Source: a bacterium
Lineage (GTDB): Bacteria; Zixibacteria; MSB-5A5; GN15; FEB-12
Assembly (NCBI GenBank): GCA_030605565.1
Contig: JAUWIB010000119.1
Location: 1-54,551 of the forward strand
Reading direction: 5' to 3'
Length of the DNA stretch: 54,551 bases
Shown: positions 35,801 to 44,100 of the stretch, piece by piece
How positions within the stretch are numbered: position 1 is the stretch's first letter
How the letters are laid out: each line of letters opens with the position of its first letter
Program-made: the position numbers and the translations under genes
Notes under the pieces: generated by a model
The model's database searches: none
What the model saw: only the letters and a program-made list of their open reading frames with translations
What the model was told of the DNA's origin: nothing

Positions 35801-37017
35801 ACGCTGTGTATTCCGTTTTGATACTGGGTGATGCAGGGGATCTCTTCGACCGTGCTCCCGATCGCCGCGTCTCGTTTGTACGCTTTGACGTTCACGCGAC
35901 CGGGAATGTCCTGAAAGTCCTTCTTGATCCGGTCGTAGTAGCGAAACTTCAAATGATATACCACCGCGAACCGGTCACCCGGGCCGATATAGTTGCGTGA
36001 GAAATGGCGCTCGTGCCACATCGGACAGTCGTTCTCAAGATCATGCACGGTCGAAATCGGCATAGTCGGACATACCACCAGGGCGTCACTTTCGGAGTCG
36101 TTCCCCTGGTATATGAGAAGTTCTATACGGCTGTCCGTGGCTGATCTGATCTTGTCATCACCACGTTCGGAATCCGGCACGGCATACGAATGACCACAAC
36201 CAACCATCTTGACCATGTCGCTGACCCAGTTCAGGTCTAAACTCATATCGGCCAGTTCGGTGCGTGTTTTGCCGAGGAAATCGCATACCATCAGTTCATA
36301 GACACTGTACAAAGCCAGCCAGTGACCGGCTGAGAGACGATTGTCGGTTGCTTCGCTAATGATATCACCAAGAGTCGCGGGCAACGGTGCAATCTCTTCT
36401 GAATCATCCGCAATATCACTATTGAAATGCGTGGCGAAATTGTTCAGCGCTGTTTGGGTAGCCTCGTTGAAACTGTTGTCGACATCACCCGGATCGCATT
36501 CCCAATCGCCGTCTTTCCATGATCCAGTGTATTCGTGGAGATACTTCAGTATCTGCTTGTAGTCCTCAACCGTGTGCCGCCCGGCGCATGTCAGAGCCCA
36601 ACGCGCGTCATTTCCCTGCAACATGTACATGACGCATGAGGCGCGCTCGCGTGAAAGGCGAAAACTCTCCGGCACATCACTCTGAGATGCCGTGTGACCG
36701 GTAATCAGTATTCCGCGCTCCGGATACATGGCAGCAAAAAGAAAAGCCATGCCGATCGCCTTGACCCCGGTCATCGGTGCGTTATCGGCAATCGGATCCA
36801 ACCCCGGCACTTCCGGCAGCATGACAGCGCTGTTGTCATGGAAAAGAAGGTCTTCGAATTCGAGGATATCGACCGGGATAGGGGTGAGAGTAGTTTCGGT
36901 TGTGGTGCCCGTGATAGCGTCAGTCCCGACTGAGGCAGCCGCAGAAGTGGTCGTAGTACCTGCCGGAGTCCCGCCCCCACCGCTTGTGGTGCCGCTGCTT
37001 TCCGGGTCGCCAGTCAT
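32893..37017 (-). CDS. Giant putative T6SS effector: OmpA-like domain plus zinc metallopeptidase
   Basis: 1374 residues with no signal peptide. After a Thr/Gly-rich start, an OmpA-like peptidoglycan-associating domain lies at ~90-160 (GILITGHTASQSDVPESF, LSRERASCVMYML) and a possible peptidoglycan-binding segment follows (KQILKYLHEYTGS ... NEATQTALNNFATHF). The central peptidase carries HELGHVTSLSDEY: His907, Glu908, His911 and Asp917 as likely third ligand, near the M64-type pattern, followed by SMMYYNG as a possible Met-turn. The C-terminal region has two related ~45-residue units (TLTYDIAAGAMSTAERDAWR; RLSFEGRMTTGEKTQLRGLF). It is encoded between the PAAR spike and the propeller protein. 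Peptidoglycan docking plus proteolysis is the likely mode. Confidence 0.65.
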   Translation of the reverse strand: MTGDPESSGTTSGGGGTPAGTTTTSAAASVGTDAITGTTTETTLTPIPVDILEFEDLLFHDNSAVMLPEVPGLDPIADNAPMTGVKAIGMAFLFAAMYPERGILITGHTASQSDVPESFRLSRERASCVMYMLQGNDARWALTCAGRHTVEDYKQILKYLHEYTGSWKDGDWECDPGDVDNSFNEATQTALNNFATHFNSDIADDSEEIAPLPATLGDIISEATDNRLSAGHWLALYSVYELMVCDFLGKTRTELADMSLDLNWVSDMVKMVGCGHSYAVPDSERGDDKIRSATDSRIELLIYQGNDSESDALVVCPTMPISTVHDLENDCPMWHERHFSRNYIGPGDRFAVVYHLKFRYYDRIKKDFQDIPGRVNVKAYKRDAAIGSTVEEIPCITQYQNGIHSVRVRFGEENPVFTDKWLYFGFEAPEHDGTPVVRMIHTSGPDATPVIVNRPDDWDTKTFAEKHQYYDLPMKWFSHNWHTRHESTHANDERFHEHIKDKRQLKPFGSNVTSQGEPLMFSLDDIVLMDSATGHDQNIQDADQLGTAKALCAGAADPGSRVKLFVVDSTTNQFKLWERPNEDRTSLTPPPPSSGSGGGGSGSSTTTRAERIRLERNLVSGMAPAVKVVHFRDGFYTVGDRRTTDQPGDWMDKTGNQGAYVVGARIALRDDPDRHKKWEMKYNHHEKSYTGDYDVHYFHQINLEGNHPVSLLIVCATMNFMLDPRQDPSAAAWTSASQNPGMSDVDNFVHQGVYNAQEYWNRKGYYFIEERDTGDAYAIIRRFVFFDERETFTMPLTELPTNTDFGTLSNHRALFGAGSNFRTAQRRTFGGPVKFVAFVCPDQAAGVNYGIAYAWAVRGLTSGAYTLPHSLMLLNKSAYQITTGIFAYNNTGYQEDGTRYGVFTLAHELGHVTSLSDEYTQDVDPQDSATPARMYITKGMPGFDQFFVQYNPSTNQTSMMYYNGAPRLHHCWYHLHLINKNSLSGGGLNDATWLNGKAFKVKFDNATPELIYKRHLNWTPSGTVSPPPANTPQTKDDIRQPMTVEERLRLPNVVSVSAAPDLSSVSAAHQTNFTHDASANTLTYDIAAGAMSTAERDAWRGAFTGDDNKAKVSRLYQKTQSLRRVHIAIYDVGQDESSTKFFHDNQTDEYHAVLVVRVMLSIKGDATEADWETDPEYTELNDKLVAIQQEWQRLNGSYRLTGGPAEFSRVFMYFIPGFADERAAGSTWSYKLTFQRSTTTFSVTVANAPSSDPSTVVTDASYDATAHRLSFEGRMTTGEKTQLRGLFTVAADQTAVDNLYQQSTSVDRLTSSTCVLNVPRNITADDLQLHFLNMAPGEDQLEALKFIETWVNGKLNASYTLERIPAPSATTTTP

Positions 37018-37037
37018 CTATCTTACCAACCGTCGGA

Positions 37038-38132
37038 TTACGGTTGTCCCTGTTCTCGCACATTATAAGACACTCTGGTTCTGCCCGGCGGGAGGTTCTC
37101 CACCTTGGCGTAACCGTCGCCGTCGAGGGTGCCTTCTTTTATTTCACCGTTGGCGCAGTGAACGCGATAAGGCCGATTGCCAATGCTGTTGCCTGCCTCA
37201 TCCCGGAGTCTTAGTTCGATCCAGTCCTGAAACTTCAGGAGCTTCGACCGAGCCGAACATCCACCGGCCTTGGCCTCGAAGTAGTAAGCGGGCGAGGAGT
37301 AACCCTGACGCGCAGCCCGTTCATTCTGGACCGGTAGCAGGTCTTCGTTCAACTCAAACGTCCAGTCCGCCTCGATCTTGTCGCCGTCAACTTCGGACTC
37401 GATGACTCTAATCTTGCGGTCCGGCGCATTGAGATCCCTCAAATAAATGGTCAGGGTAGCCGGTGTGCCCGGTTCCATGCCCGAGCAGTCTGCCTTGAGT
37501 TGTACCACGTCGCCGACCGCTGCCTCCTCCGTTGACCATTCCGCTTTGGAAATAACTCTGAGTTCGATGTCGTAGCTGCCCGCCTCGATCCCGGTCTTGC
37601 TTACGCGTCCGGTCAGGACACCCTCGTCTATGGTAGCACCAGACTTGGCGAGACTATAGGCCACACCCATCACCGGGAAACCGCCCTTGTCGACGAAATC
37701 CACATGGAGAAAATGTTCCTCGCCTTCACTCTCCAGTTCGGTTGAAGCCCCGGCCTCGTCGCCTTCCGCACCCTCTTGTTGTGCCCCGTCTGCTCCCGGT
37801 GTTCCGGCTCCTGCGCCACCGCCGCCGCCGGGTCCGATCAACACGGTCGGCTCCCCGGGCGGAGCGATAGTATCCGGTGGACCGACACAGGTGGCCATGT
37901 CGCCCACGCACGCGGCCGGCACACCGCCGATCAAGACGGTCACTGCTCCGGGTGGCAGGATCGGTCCGCCAACATGCGGGATCGGCGTCGGGGCCGGGGT
38001 TTGCATGGGACAAGTGTGCATATCGCCTACTCTCGCAGCCGGTTTGCCGCCGATCAGCACGGTCGGGCATCCCACTACAATGCTGCCTCCGTGCACTGTC
38101 ATGTCGCCCATCCGTGCGGCCGGTTTACCCAT
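37038..38132 (-). CDS. PAAR spike-tip protein with transthyretin-like C-terminus
   Basis: 364 residues. Residues 1-110 are PAAR repeats (GKPAARMGDMTVHGG; PTVLIGGKPAARVGDMHTC; VTVLIGGVPAACVGDMATC) with the Cys/His ligands expected of the zinc-bound cone that caps VgrG. A Gly/Ala-rich acidic linker follows at ~110-150. Residues ~155-364 are two beta domains paralogous to those of the 30177 protein. The last one (GEIKEGTLDGDGYAKVENL) is of transthyretin type, a fold that can hold effectors on spikes. AAAGGA precedes ATG 38132. It is the first gene of the cassette behind the promoter at 38184-38213, so it probably delivers the next-encoded OmpA/metalloprotease. Confidence 0.85.
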   Translation of the reverse strand: MGKPAARMGDMTVHGGSIVVGCPTVLIGGKPAARVGDMHTCPMQTPAPTPIPHVGGPILPPGAVTVLIGGVPAACVGDMATCVGPPDTIAPPGEPTVLIGPGGGGGAGAGTPGADGAQQEGAEGDEAGASTELESEGEEHFLHVDFVDKGGFPVMGVAYSLAKSGATIDEGVLTGRVSKTGIEAGSYDIELRVISKAEWSTEEAAVGDVVQLKADCSGMEPGTPATLTIYLRDLNAPDRKIRVIESEVDGDKIEADWTFELNEDLLPVQNERAARQGYSSPAYYFEAKAGGCSARSKLLKFQDWIELRLRDEAGNSIGNRPYRVHCANGEIKEGTLDGDGYAKVENLPPGRTRVSYNVREQGQP

Positions 38133-38183
38133 GCGTACAATCCTTTACTGGCTCAAGCGTCCGGTGTATTGCTCACATTACGA

Positions 38184-38213
38184 ATAATACACAGGACCGA
38201 ACTGACAAGTCAA
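38184..38213 (-). promoter_or_regulatory. Sigma70-type promoter of the effector cassette
   Basis: On the minus strand TTGACT (38213-38208), an 18-base spacer and TATTAT (38189-38184), about 50 bases before the PAAR ATG. The design matches the core T6SS promoter at 27563-27592. Confidence 0.55.
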
Positions 38214-38225
38214 CATTTATGTCGG

Positions 38226-38251
38226 TCGCAGGAATCAGGCGACGCCTGCGA
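38226..38251. repeat. REP-like hairpin between divergent promoters
   Basis: TCGCAGG (38226-38232) and CCTGCGA (38245-38251) enclose a second, smaller stem, CAGGCG-A-CGCCTG. It is a weaker relative of the GTCAGG...CCTGAC family and separates the T6SS cassette promoter from that of the archease gene. Confidence 0.5.
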
Positions 38252-38258
38252 ACAACCC

Positions 38259-38287
38259 TTGAGATTCGAGTGTCGCCATGCTATCTT
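38259..38287 (+). promoter_or_regulatory. Probable promoter of archease-rtcB
   Basis: TTGAGA (38259-38264), a 17-base spacer and TATCTT (38282-38287), about 19 bases before the archease ATG. Confidence 0.4.
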
Positions 38288-38305
38288 GACGTTGAGACCG
38301 ACCTT

Positions 38306-38731
38306 ATGAGACGACATGAATTGATAGAGCACACCGCCGACATCGCGATCAAAGCGTATGGCGATGACCTGCCCGGAGCGTTCGCCGCCGCCGGTGAAGC
38401 GTTGTTTGCGGTCATCACCGGTGAGGCATCGATAACGCCCGTAACGAAGGTGACGGTCGAGGTCGAGTCGATAGACATTGAGGGGCTGCTGGTCGGATTC
38501 CTGTCGGAGTTGCTGGTGAAGTTCGAAGTGGACCAGATGGTGCTGAGCGAGTTCGAGGTCACACTTGTCAGTGAGACGCGATTGACGACCACGGCGAGGG
38601 GGGAGAGATTCGATGAACAACGGCACGGGCATGGTCACTATGTCAAAGGTATCTCGTACCATATGATGGAGATAGTCGACAAGTCGGAGAATGACGGTGA
38701 GTGCTATGTGCAGGTGTTATTCGACATTTGA
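38306..38731 (+). CDS. Archease, RtcB activator
   Basis: 141 residues from ATG 38306. The open frame extends further upstream, but the family begins here (RRHELIEHTADIAIKAYG). Archease motifs present: HTADI with a metal-binding Asp, VESIDIEGLLVGFLSELLVKFEVD, and the C-terminal HYVKGISYHMMEI plus final VLFDI with its conserved Asp. Archease speeds guanylation of the RNA ligase RtcB and allows multiple turnovers. rtcB follows 64 bases downstream on the same strand, the usual partnership. The length equals the family's usual ~140. Confidence 0.93.
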   Translation: MRRHELIEHTADIAIKAYGDDLPGAFAAAGEALFAVITGEASITPVTKVTVEVESIDIEGLLVGFLSELLVKFEVDQMVLSEFEVTLVSETRLTTTARGERFDEQRHGHGHYVKGISYHMMEIVDKSENDGECYVQVLFDI

Positions 38732-38744
38732 CGATCACCGTGCC

Positions 38745-38763
38745 GTCAGGCGAGTCGCCTGAC
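38745..38763. repeat. REP-like hairpin between archease and rtcB
   Basis: A perfect GTCAGGCGA-G-TCGCCTGAC stem with a one-base centre. The arm sequence is identical to that at 20202-20221. It has no T-run and lies inside a probable operon. Confidence 0.75.
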
Positions 38764-38795
38764 AGCACGCGAAACCCAAAGCCGGATGTTATGAC

Positions 38796-40274
38796 ATGAG
38801 TTGGACAGGTCCCCTTGAGAAAATCGATGACTGCCGCTTCGTGATTCCACAGGATTACCAAAGCGACGCGATGAAAAGGCATGGCCTGCGCATGAACGTG
38901 CCGGGGATGATTTACGCCGATGATCGAATGATAGATTCCATCACCCGCGATAACGCCCCGGAACAGGTGGTCAATGTGGCCACGCTGCCGGGCATCGTCG
39001 GCTACTCCATCGCCATGCCGGATATCCATCATGGTTACGGTTTTGCCATCGGCGGCGTGGCGGCGTTCGATGCGCACGAGGGTGTTATCTCGCCGGGTGG
39101 GGTCGGTTACGACATCAATTGCGGCGTGCGGTTGTTGCGCACCGATCTTCACTTCGATGATGTCAAACCTCGCATCCAGGAACTGGTCGATACCATGTTC
39201 ACCAACGTCCCGTCCGGCGTGGGCTCCAAGAGCCGACTCCGACTTTCCCGTGAGGATATGGACCGCGTCCTGCGTGATGGTTCCAGTTGGGCGGTGGAGC
39301 ACGGTTACGGTCTACCGGAAGACCTGATTGCAACCGAGGAACAGGGCGGTATCGACGGCGCTGATCCTTCGCTGGTGAGCGACAACGCCAAGAAACGGGG
39401 CCAGCCACAGTTGGGTACGCTGGGGGCGGGGAATCATTTTCTTGAGGTGCAACGGGTTGACGCTATCTATGATACCGAGACAGCGGCCGCCTTTGGGGTG
39501 ACCGAGGTCAACCAGATTCTGGTCATGATCCACACCGGCTCACGCGGCTGCGGTCACCAGATTTGCACCGACTACCTGGAGTTGATGCGGCGCGCCAACA
39601 AGAAGTACGGCTTGCCGTTGATCGACAGAGAGTTGTCCTGTGCCCCCGCGTCGTCGGATGAAGCACAGCGGTACTTTGCGGCCATGAAGTGTGGGGCCAA
39701 TTATGCCTGGGCCAACCGTCAGTTGATCGCACATTGGATCAGGGAATCGTTCGAGGCGGTGTTTGGGCAGAACGCCGATCAACTCGGGCTACGACAGATT
39801 TACGACATCGCGCACAACATCGCCAAACTTGAACAGCATGACACCCCGACCGGTCGGCGCGATCTGTACGTCCATCGTAAGGGGGCCACGCGCGCCTTCG
39901 GTCCGGGACACCCGGCGGTGCCCGATCAGTACGGCCATGTCGGCCAGCCGGTGTTGATCCCCGGCGATATGGGCACGGCCAGCTATCTGTTGGTTGGGAC
40001 TGAGCATGCTATGAGCGAAGCGTTCGGTTCCAGTTGTCATGGTGCGGGACGGCTGATGTCACGTCATGCTGCGATCAAACAGCATCCGGCTGACAAAGTT
40101 GAGAATCAGTTGAAGGACAGCGGTATCTATCTCAGAGCCAAGAACCGTCGCCTTATTAGCGAGGAAGCGCCCGGTGCGTACAAAGACATCGACAACGTGG
40201 TCGACGTATCGCACAAATCCGGGTTGGCCCGCAAGGTGGCCCGTTTGCGCCCGCTGGGTGTGGTCAAGGGGTAA
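38796..40274 (+). CDS. rtcB: RNA-splicing/repair ligase RtcB
   Basis: 492 residues, typical length. RtcB joins RNA 2',3'-cyclic phosphate or 3'-phosphate ends to 5'-OH ends using GTP and manganese. Family motifs seen: IAMPDIHHGYGFAIGGVAAF, GGVGYDINCGVRLLRTD (Asp and Cys metal ligands), GAGNHFLEVQ, HTGSRGCGHQI, and AHNIAKLEQH (metal and guanylate site). Near the C-terminus is GSSCHGAGRLMSRHAA, where the His accepts GMP. It lies after archease. The role in this organism could be RNA repair or tRNA maturation; nothing in the window specifies the substrate. Confidence 0.96.
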   Translation: MSWTGPLEKIDDCRFVIPQDYQSDAMKRHGLRMNVPGMIYADDRMIDSITRDNAPEQVVNVATLPGIVGYSIAMPDIHHGYGFAIGGVAAFDAHEGVISPGGVGYDINCGVRLLRTDLHFDDVKPRIQELVDTMFTNVPSGVGSKSRLRLSREDMDRVLRDGSSWAVEHGYGLPEDLIATEEQGGIDGADPSLVSDNAKKRGQPQLGTLGAGNHFLEVQRVDAIYDTETAAAFGVTEVNQILVMIHTGSRGCGHQICTDYLELMRRANKKYGLPLIDRELSCAPASSDEAQRYFAAMKCGANYAWANRQLIAHWIRESFEAVFGQNADQLGLRQIYDIAHNIAKLEQHDTPTGRRDLYVHRKGATRAFGPGHPAVPDQYGHVGQPVLIPGDMGTASYLLVGTEHAMSEAFGSSCHGAGRLMSRHAAIKQHPADKVENQLKDSGIYLRAKNRRLISEEAPGAYKDIDNVVDVSHKSGLARKVARLRPLGVVKG

Positions 40275-40301
40275 GCCGGCGCCGAGTAGATCGTTGATCT
40301 T

Positions 40302-40796
40302 CTATGCAAAAACAGACGCTGCCTCATTGAGCCGTCGTTCCGCTTCCAACCAGTCCTGATGGTCGTCTCCGTGAGAGTGGCCACGGCTCTCGTATAATGA
40401 GTAGGCGGTTCTTTCGACCAGTTCTCGTCGGCTGTCGTAATCGGAACTGTCGTGTATTACGACCTTAGCTTCAATTCCATCCGCTGATCGGATTGTCAAT
40501 CGTCGATCGGCGCCATCCTGGTCGTGCTCAACCACGATCTCCTTAGGCTTGGTGATCGTTACGACCGGTGCAGCGACTGGTTGGCCATCTGCGGTGGCGC
40601 CAAACAGTTGAACACCGTCGATCAACCGACCCTCTTTCTTGAGGGCTATCCCTACGAATGAGAACCGGTGTGTCCTGTCACCTGGCTCAGCGGTCGATCC
40701 CATCAGTCGGACTTCAGCCTCGCAGAATTGATTAGTGGTACTAAATCTGCGGCAGAAGCGCGACCAATTGTTCCTTTTGATTGTGTTGCTCATCAT
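40302..40796 (-). CDS. DUF5335-like protein with DUF2934-like C-terminus
   Basis: 164 residues from ATG 40796 (a second ATG at 40793); AAGGAG just upstream decides against the longer frame to 40958. The N-terminal part starts NNWSRFCRRFSTTNQFCEAE and continues as a beta-rich domain (DGADRRLTIRSADGIEAKVV). The C-terminal ~40 residues (LVERTAYSLYESRGHSHGDD, then WLEAERRL) match the DUF2934 pattern of a short helical motif with G-x-x-HG-x-D-x-x-W-x-x-AE. Neither domain has a known function. Convergent with rtcB; nothing links them. About 300 bases upstream of it, to 41100, are noncoding apart from the promoter of the next gene. Confidence 0.65.
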   Translation of the reverse strand: MMSNTIKRNNWSRFCRRFSTTNQFCEAEVRLMGSTAEPGDRTHRFSFVGIALKKEGRLIDGVQLFGATADGQPVAAPVVTITKPKEIVVEHDQDGADRRLTIRSADGIEAKVVIHDSSDYDSRRELVERTAYSLYESRGHSHGDDHQDWLEAERRLNEAASVFA

Positions 40797-41021
40797 ACTC
40801 TCCTTGTGTGCTGCGGCCGGAACACACCATCGGGTGGACGGCGGCAAAAAAATCGTCTTGGTATTCCATGTTTTCGGTCGATCTGGTCGAATTCTTGAGT
40901 ACGGATATGGAACTTCTGTCGGGTTGCCATAGTTGTACACCGGTGACCAAAACGACATATTCTCGCTCTTGTCATGTAATCTGCCCGCCCCCTGAACACC
41001 GCGGGTACAAGTACTTTTCGC

Positions 41022-41050
41022 TTGACATCCTCGAGCGTGGAGGGTATGTT
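41022..41050 (+). promoter_or_regulatory. Sigma70 promoter of the 1546-residue secreted protein
   Basis: TTGACA (41022-41027), a 17-base spacer and TATGTT (41045-41050). GGAGGA at 41089-41094 stands 6 bases before the ATG at 41101. Confidence 0.6.
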
Positions 41051-41100
41051 CTCATATATATTTCATACTTCTGTTATGTGCTTTAACCGGAGGAAATCTC

Positions 41101-44100
41101 ATGAAACGACACACCACGTCCATCGTGGCCCTCGTGGCGACCGCTGTAGCGCTGGTCGTCGTCTTGGGAACTGTGCCCGCCAACGCTCAAGATGTAATTC
41201 TTGACGAAAACTTTGACAGCTATTCACCGGGTGACTTCCCGATCGGCTGGGACTCAGTCTACTCCGGGACAGGCTGGCAATATCAGGTTGTGACTAACAG
41301 CCAATGGGTCTCATCGCCCAACAGTTTCACGATGTTAGGCTCAGGCGGTTGGTCGGCGGTCATTGAATACGGATTTGCGGATCCCCCTGAAGAAATTACA
41401 TATTCCGGTCGGGTGCGAGTAGCAGACGGCGCCGTTACCGCCACTCTGGCTGGGCTTTTCCTCTCGAACAAAGACGAAGGCTCCTGGGGTACGTATTACT
41501 GTCGTCTGCGGTTTGAGGATACGGCCATTACTCTGAGCGCCTCCGGGATGGCAGCCACTTACCTGATGAACTACAACAGGAACCAGTGGTATCATGTGAA
41601 AGTTGAGTACGACGCTGTCCTGAGAACGGCATCGGTATGGGTTGACGACGCTCAGGTCGCCACGGACGTTCAGCTTTTGCAGGGTGGTCTTGGTTACAAA
41701 GCCCTGGCACTCGTAAACGAGCACGGCGCCAAACAGTGCTGGTTTGACGATATCTACGTCACCAAACCGTCGTCGGCTCCCCCGAACATCACTTTGGACC
41801 ACGTCGATGGTCTCGGATCTACCGAAGATCAGTTAAAGACTGATACGGATGTGCGATTCCACATCAGGTTGACCAACGATCAGGATTTGGCGATTCTCGC
41901 GTTCCAGCACGGGTTTCAGGTTTACTCGCCCGATGGGGCTTCGTGGCGGCCGATCACATTGGATACGGCCAACCTGGATTGGCCGGGGTTTTTCAACCTC
42001 GGTATCTTTCTCAATTCGTTCAGCGTGACCGGCTCAGGGGCTGACACCGTTTCTCTAGGGGCCGTTGGCTTTACGGGCGGGTTTCCACCCGGTTATGACG
42101 AGGTGATACTCTATATCGAGACCGAGGTGTATCCCTCGGATACGGGCCGACACCTATGTCTGGATTCAGCTTGGTTCCCACCTGGTGGAGTATGGTCCTG
42201 GAATATGTCGGGCGGTGGTTTGGTCATACCCAATTGGGACGGGCCACACTGCTGGGAAATCGTGGAAATACTGAACAACCCTCCTGTAATCACCAATAAC
42301 CCTTACTCTTTGGTTTTCGATCATTGTGACATGGCCATTTACGATTTCGATGCCTTCGATCAGGAAGGTGATCCATACTGGTTTGAGATACTTGCGGGAC
42401 CGGGGGCTATCAACACCGAAACCGGAGTGTGGATGTATCAACCATCCCTGGCCGATGTTGATTACGTGCATGAACTAGTGGTTCGTGCCTGCGACGAGTT
42501 CGGCTGCGGGCCCGAAGAAATCTGCTATCTTACCTTTACCAACATGGCGCCGGTGTTTGTGTCGCCTTGTCCGGATACCGTTTCGGTGACGGCTGGTGAC
42601 GATTTGATCTATCAGTTTCAGGTCGACGACGTCGATTGTGATCCCAGCACCTTCGCGATTATCGATGTCGTCCCCACGCCGGTCGGTCCCTATTACATTA
42701 TCGGTAACGGCGAGTTTACCTTCGAGACCGATGCCTTGGACGAGGGAATCGACTACACATTTACTGTTGAAGTCACCGATGGGTTCTTGAGTTCTGACTG
42801 CATCCTTGTTGTGCGGGTGACGAGAACCTACGAAACTCTGCCGGGTGTCTCGTTGTACCAGATCGACTTCGTGTTTGACTCGGTACAACAGTACGACTCC
42901 GACTGGGGGAGTATCGAGGTTGACGCCGGCGTTCTTCTGGCTTATGAGGATGCGGATCGGCTGTGGATCAACGGCGTAGTCGACGGTGAGTGGGTGATCC
43001 AGAACCTAATCGTAGATTCTGCGTTGGCGAAAGTTCTCAAGACCTATTTCGGCCTGCGCATTCCACCCGGCACAGATACCCATGAGCTTCCGATCGACAT
43101 CCAGATTACTCTGGAACCTCTCATCGAGATACTAGCGGGGATGCCGATCTTCTATCCGGTGGGAGCAAGAGGTTTCAACGCCGAGGGCGCCTCGATTGAC
43201 GGTGAGTCGAACACTATCATTCCGACTATTATGCCGCCGGGAGGGTTTGGTCCCTACATTGAGAACTACGAATGGGTTTGGCCAAACATACCGGGTGAAA
43301 ATATCCAGGCGGCGTGCAACCAGTGCGTCCCCATGTCGGTGGCCAACAGCCTCAAGTGGCTTGCGAACACTTATCCCACCGACATAACTATTAATGATCC
43401 TCATGTCCCCGGGCTTCGCGGGGATACCACGTTGGTGGGACAACTTGGTGAGTGCATGGAACGAGCGGTGGTAGATCGCGCTCACGGGGAAGGCGTTGGT
43501 TTCAGAAAAATGCTCGAGGGGAAGCTCCTTTACCTGAAGGATAAGGGACTGAAAGACAAGATTGTCAACAAGCACCAGGCGGATATCTCAATAGTGAGTA
43601 ACGGCTGGCTTGATCCCGGTACCGTGCACTACACCGAAGATAGCAGTGTCTCCTCCGCCAACGAGACTGCGCCGAACGGCCGGGTCAGTTGGGATTGGAT
43701 ATATCAGCAAATCCATGATGGCGAGGATGTCGAGTTGATCTACGGCTATTACGACAGTGCCGGTGTTCGTCGTGGCGGCCACGCCGTGCGTGTGTTCGGC
43801 GCCGGTAAGACCAACGGTCGGCCCTGGCTGATGGTCAAGCACGACGCTCTGCAGACGAACCATGATCACGGCGATACCCTGGGTCTCCAGGAGTGGTTCC
43901 AGTGGGTGGATACGCTTGATGACGGCACTATGACGTTCGGCTCCGAAAACATCAAAGTCGACTTCGCCCTCTCCGAGTCGCCGGCCGATCACGATCCGAC
44001 GTTGCATTTTTACCAGCTTGATCTGATACTCGACGATATCCCTTATACCGATTTGGATTGGGGTGAACTTGATCTTACGCTTACGCCACAAGACGACACC

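Noticed and set aside
38306-40274. rtcB-archease as part of the T6SS cassette
   Set aside because: It is divergent, has its own promoter, and is a widespread RNA-repair pair with no link to secretion.
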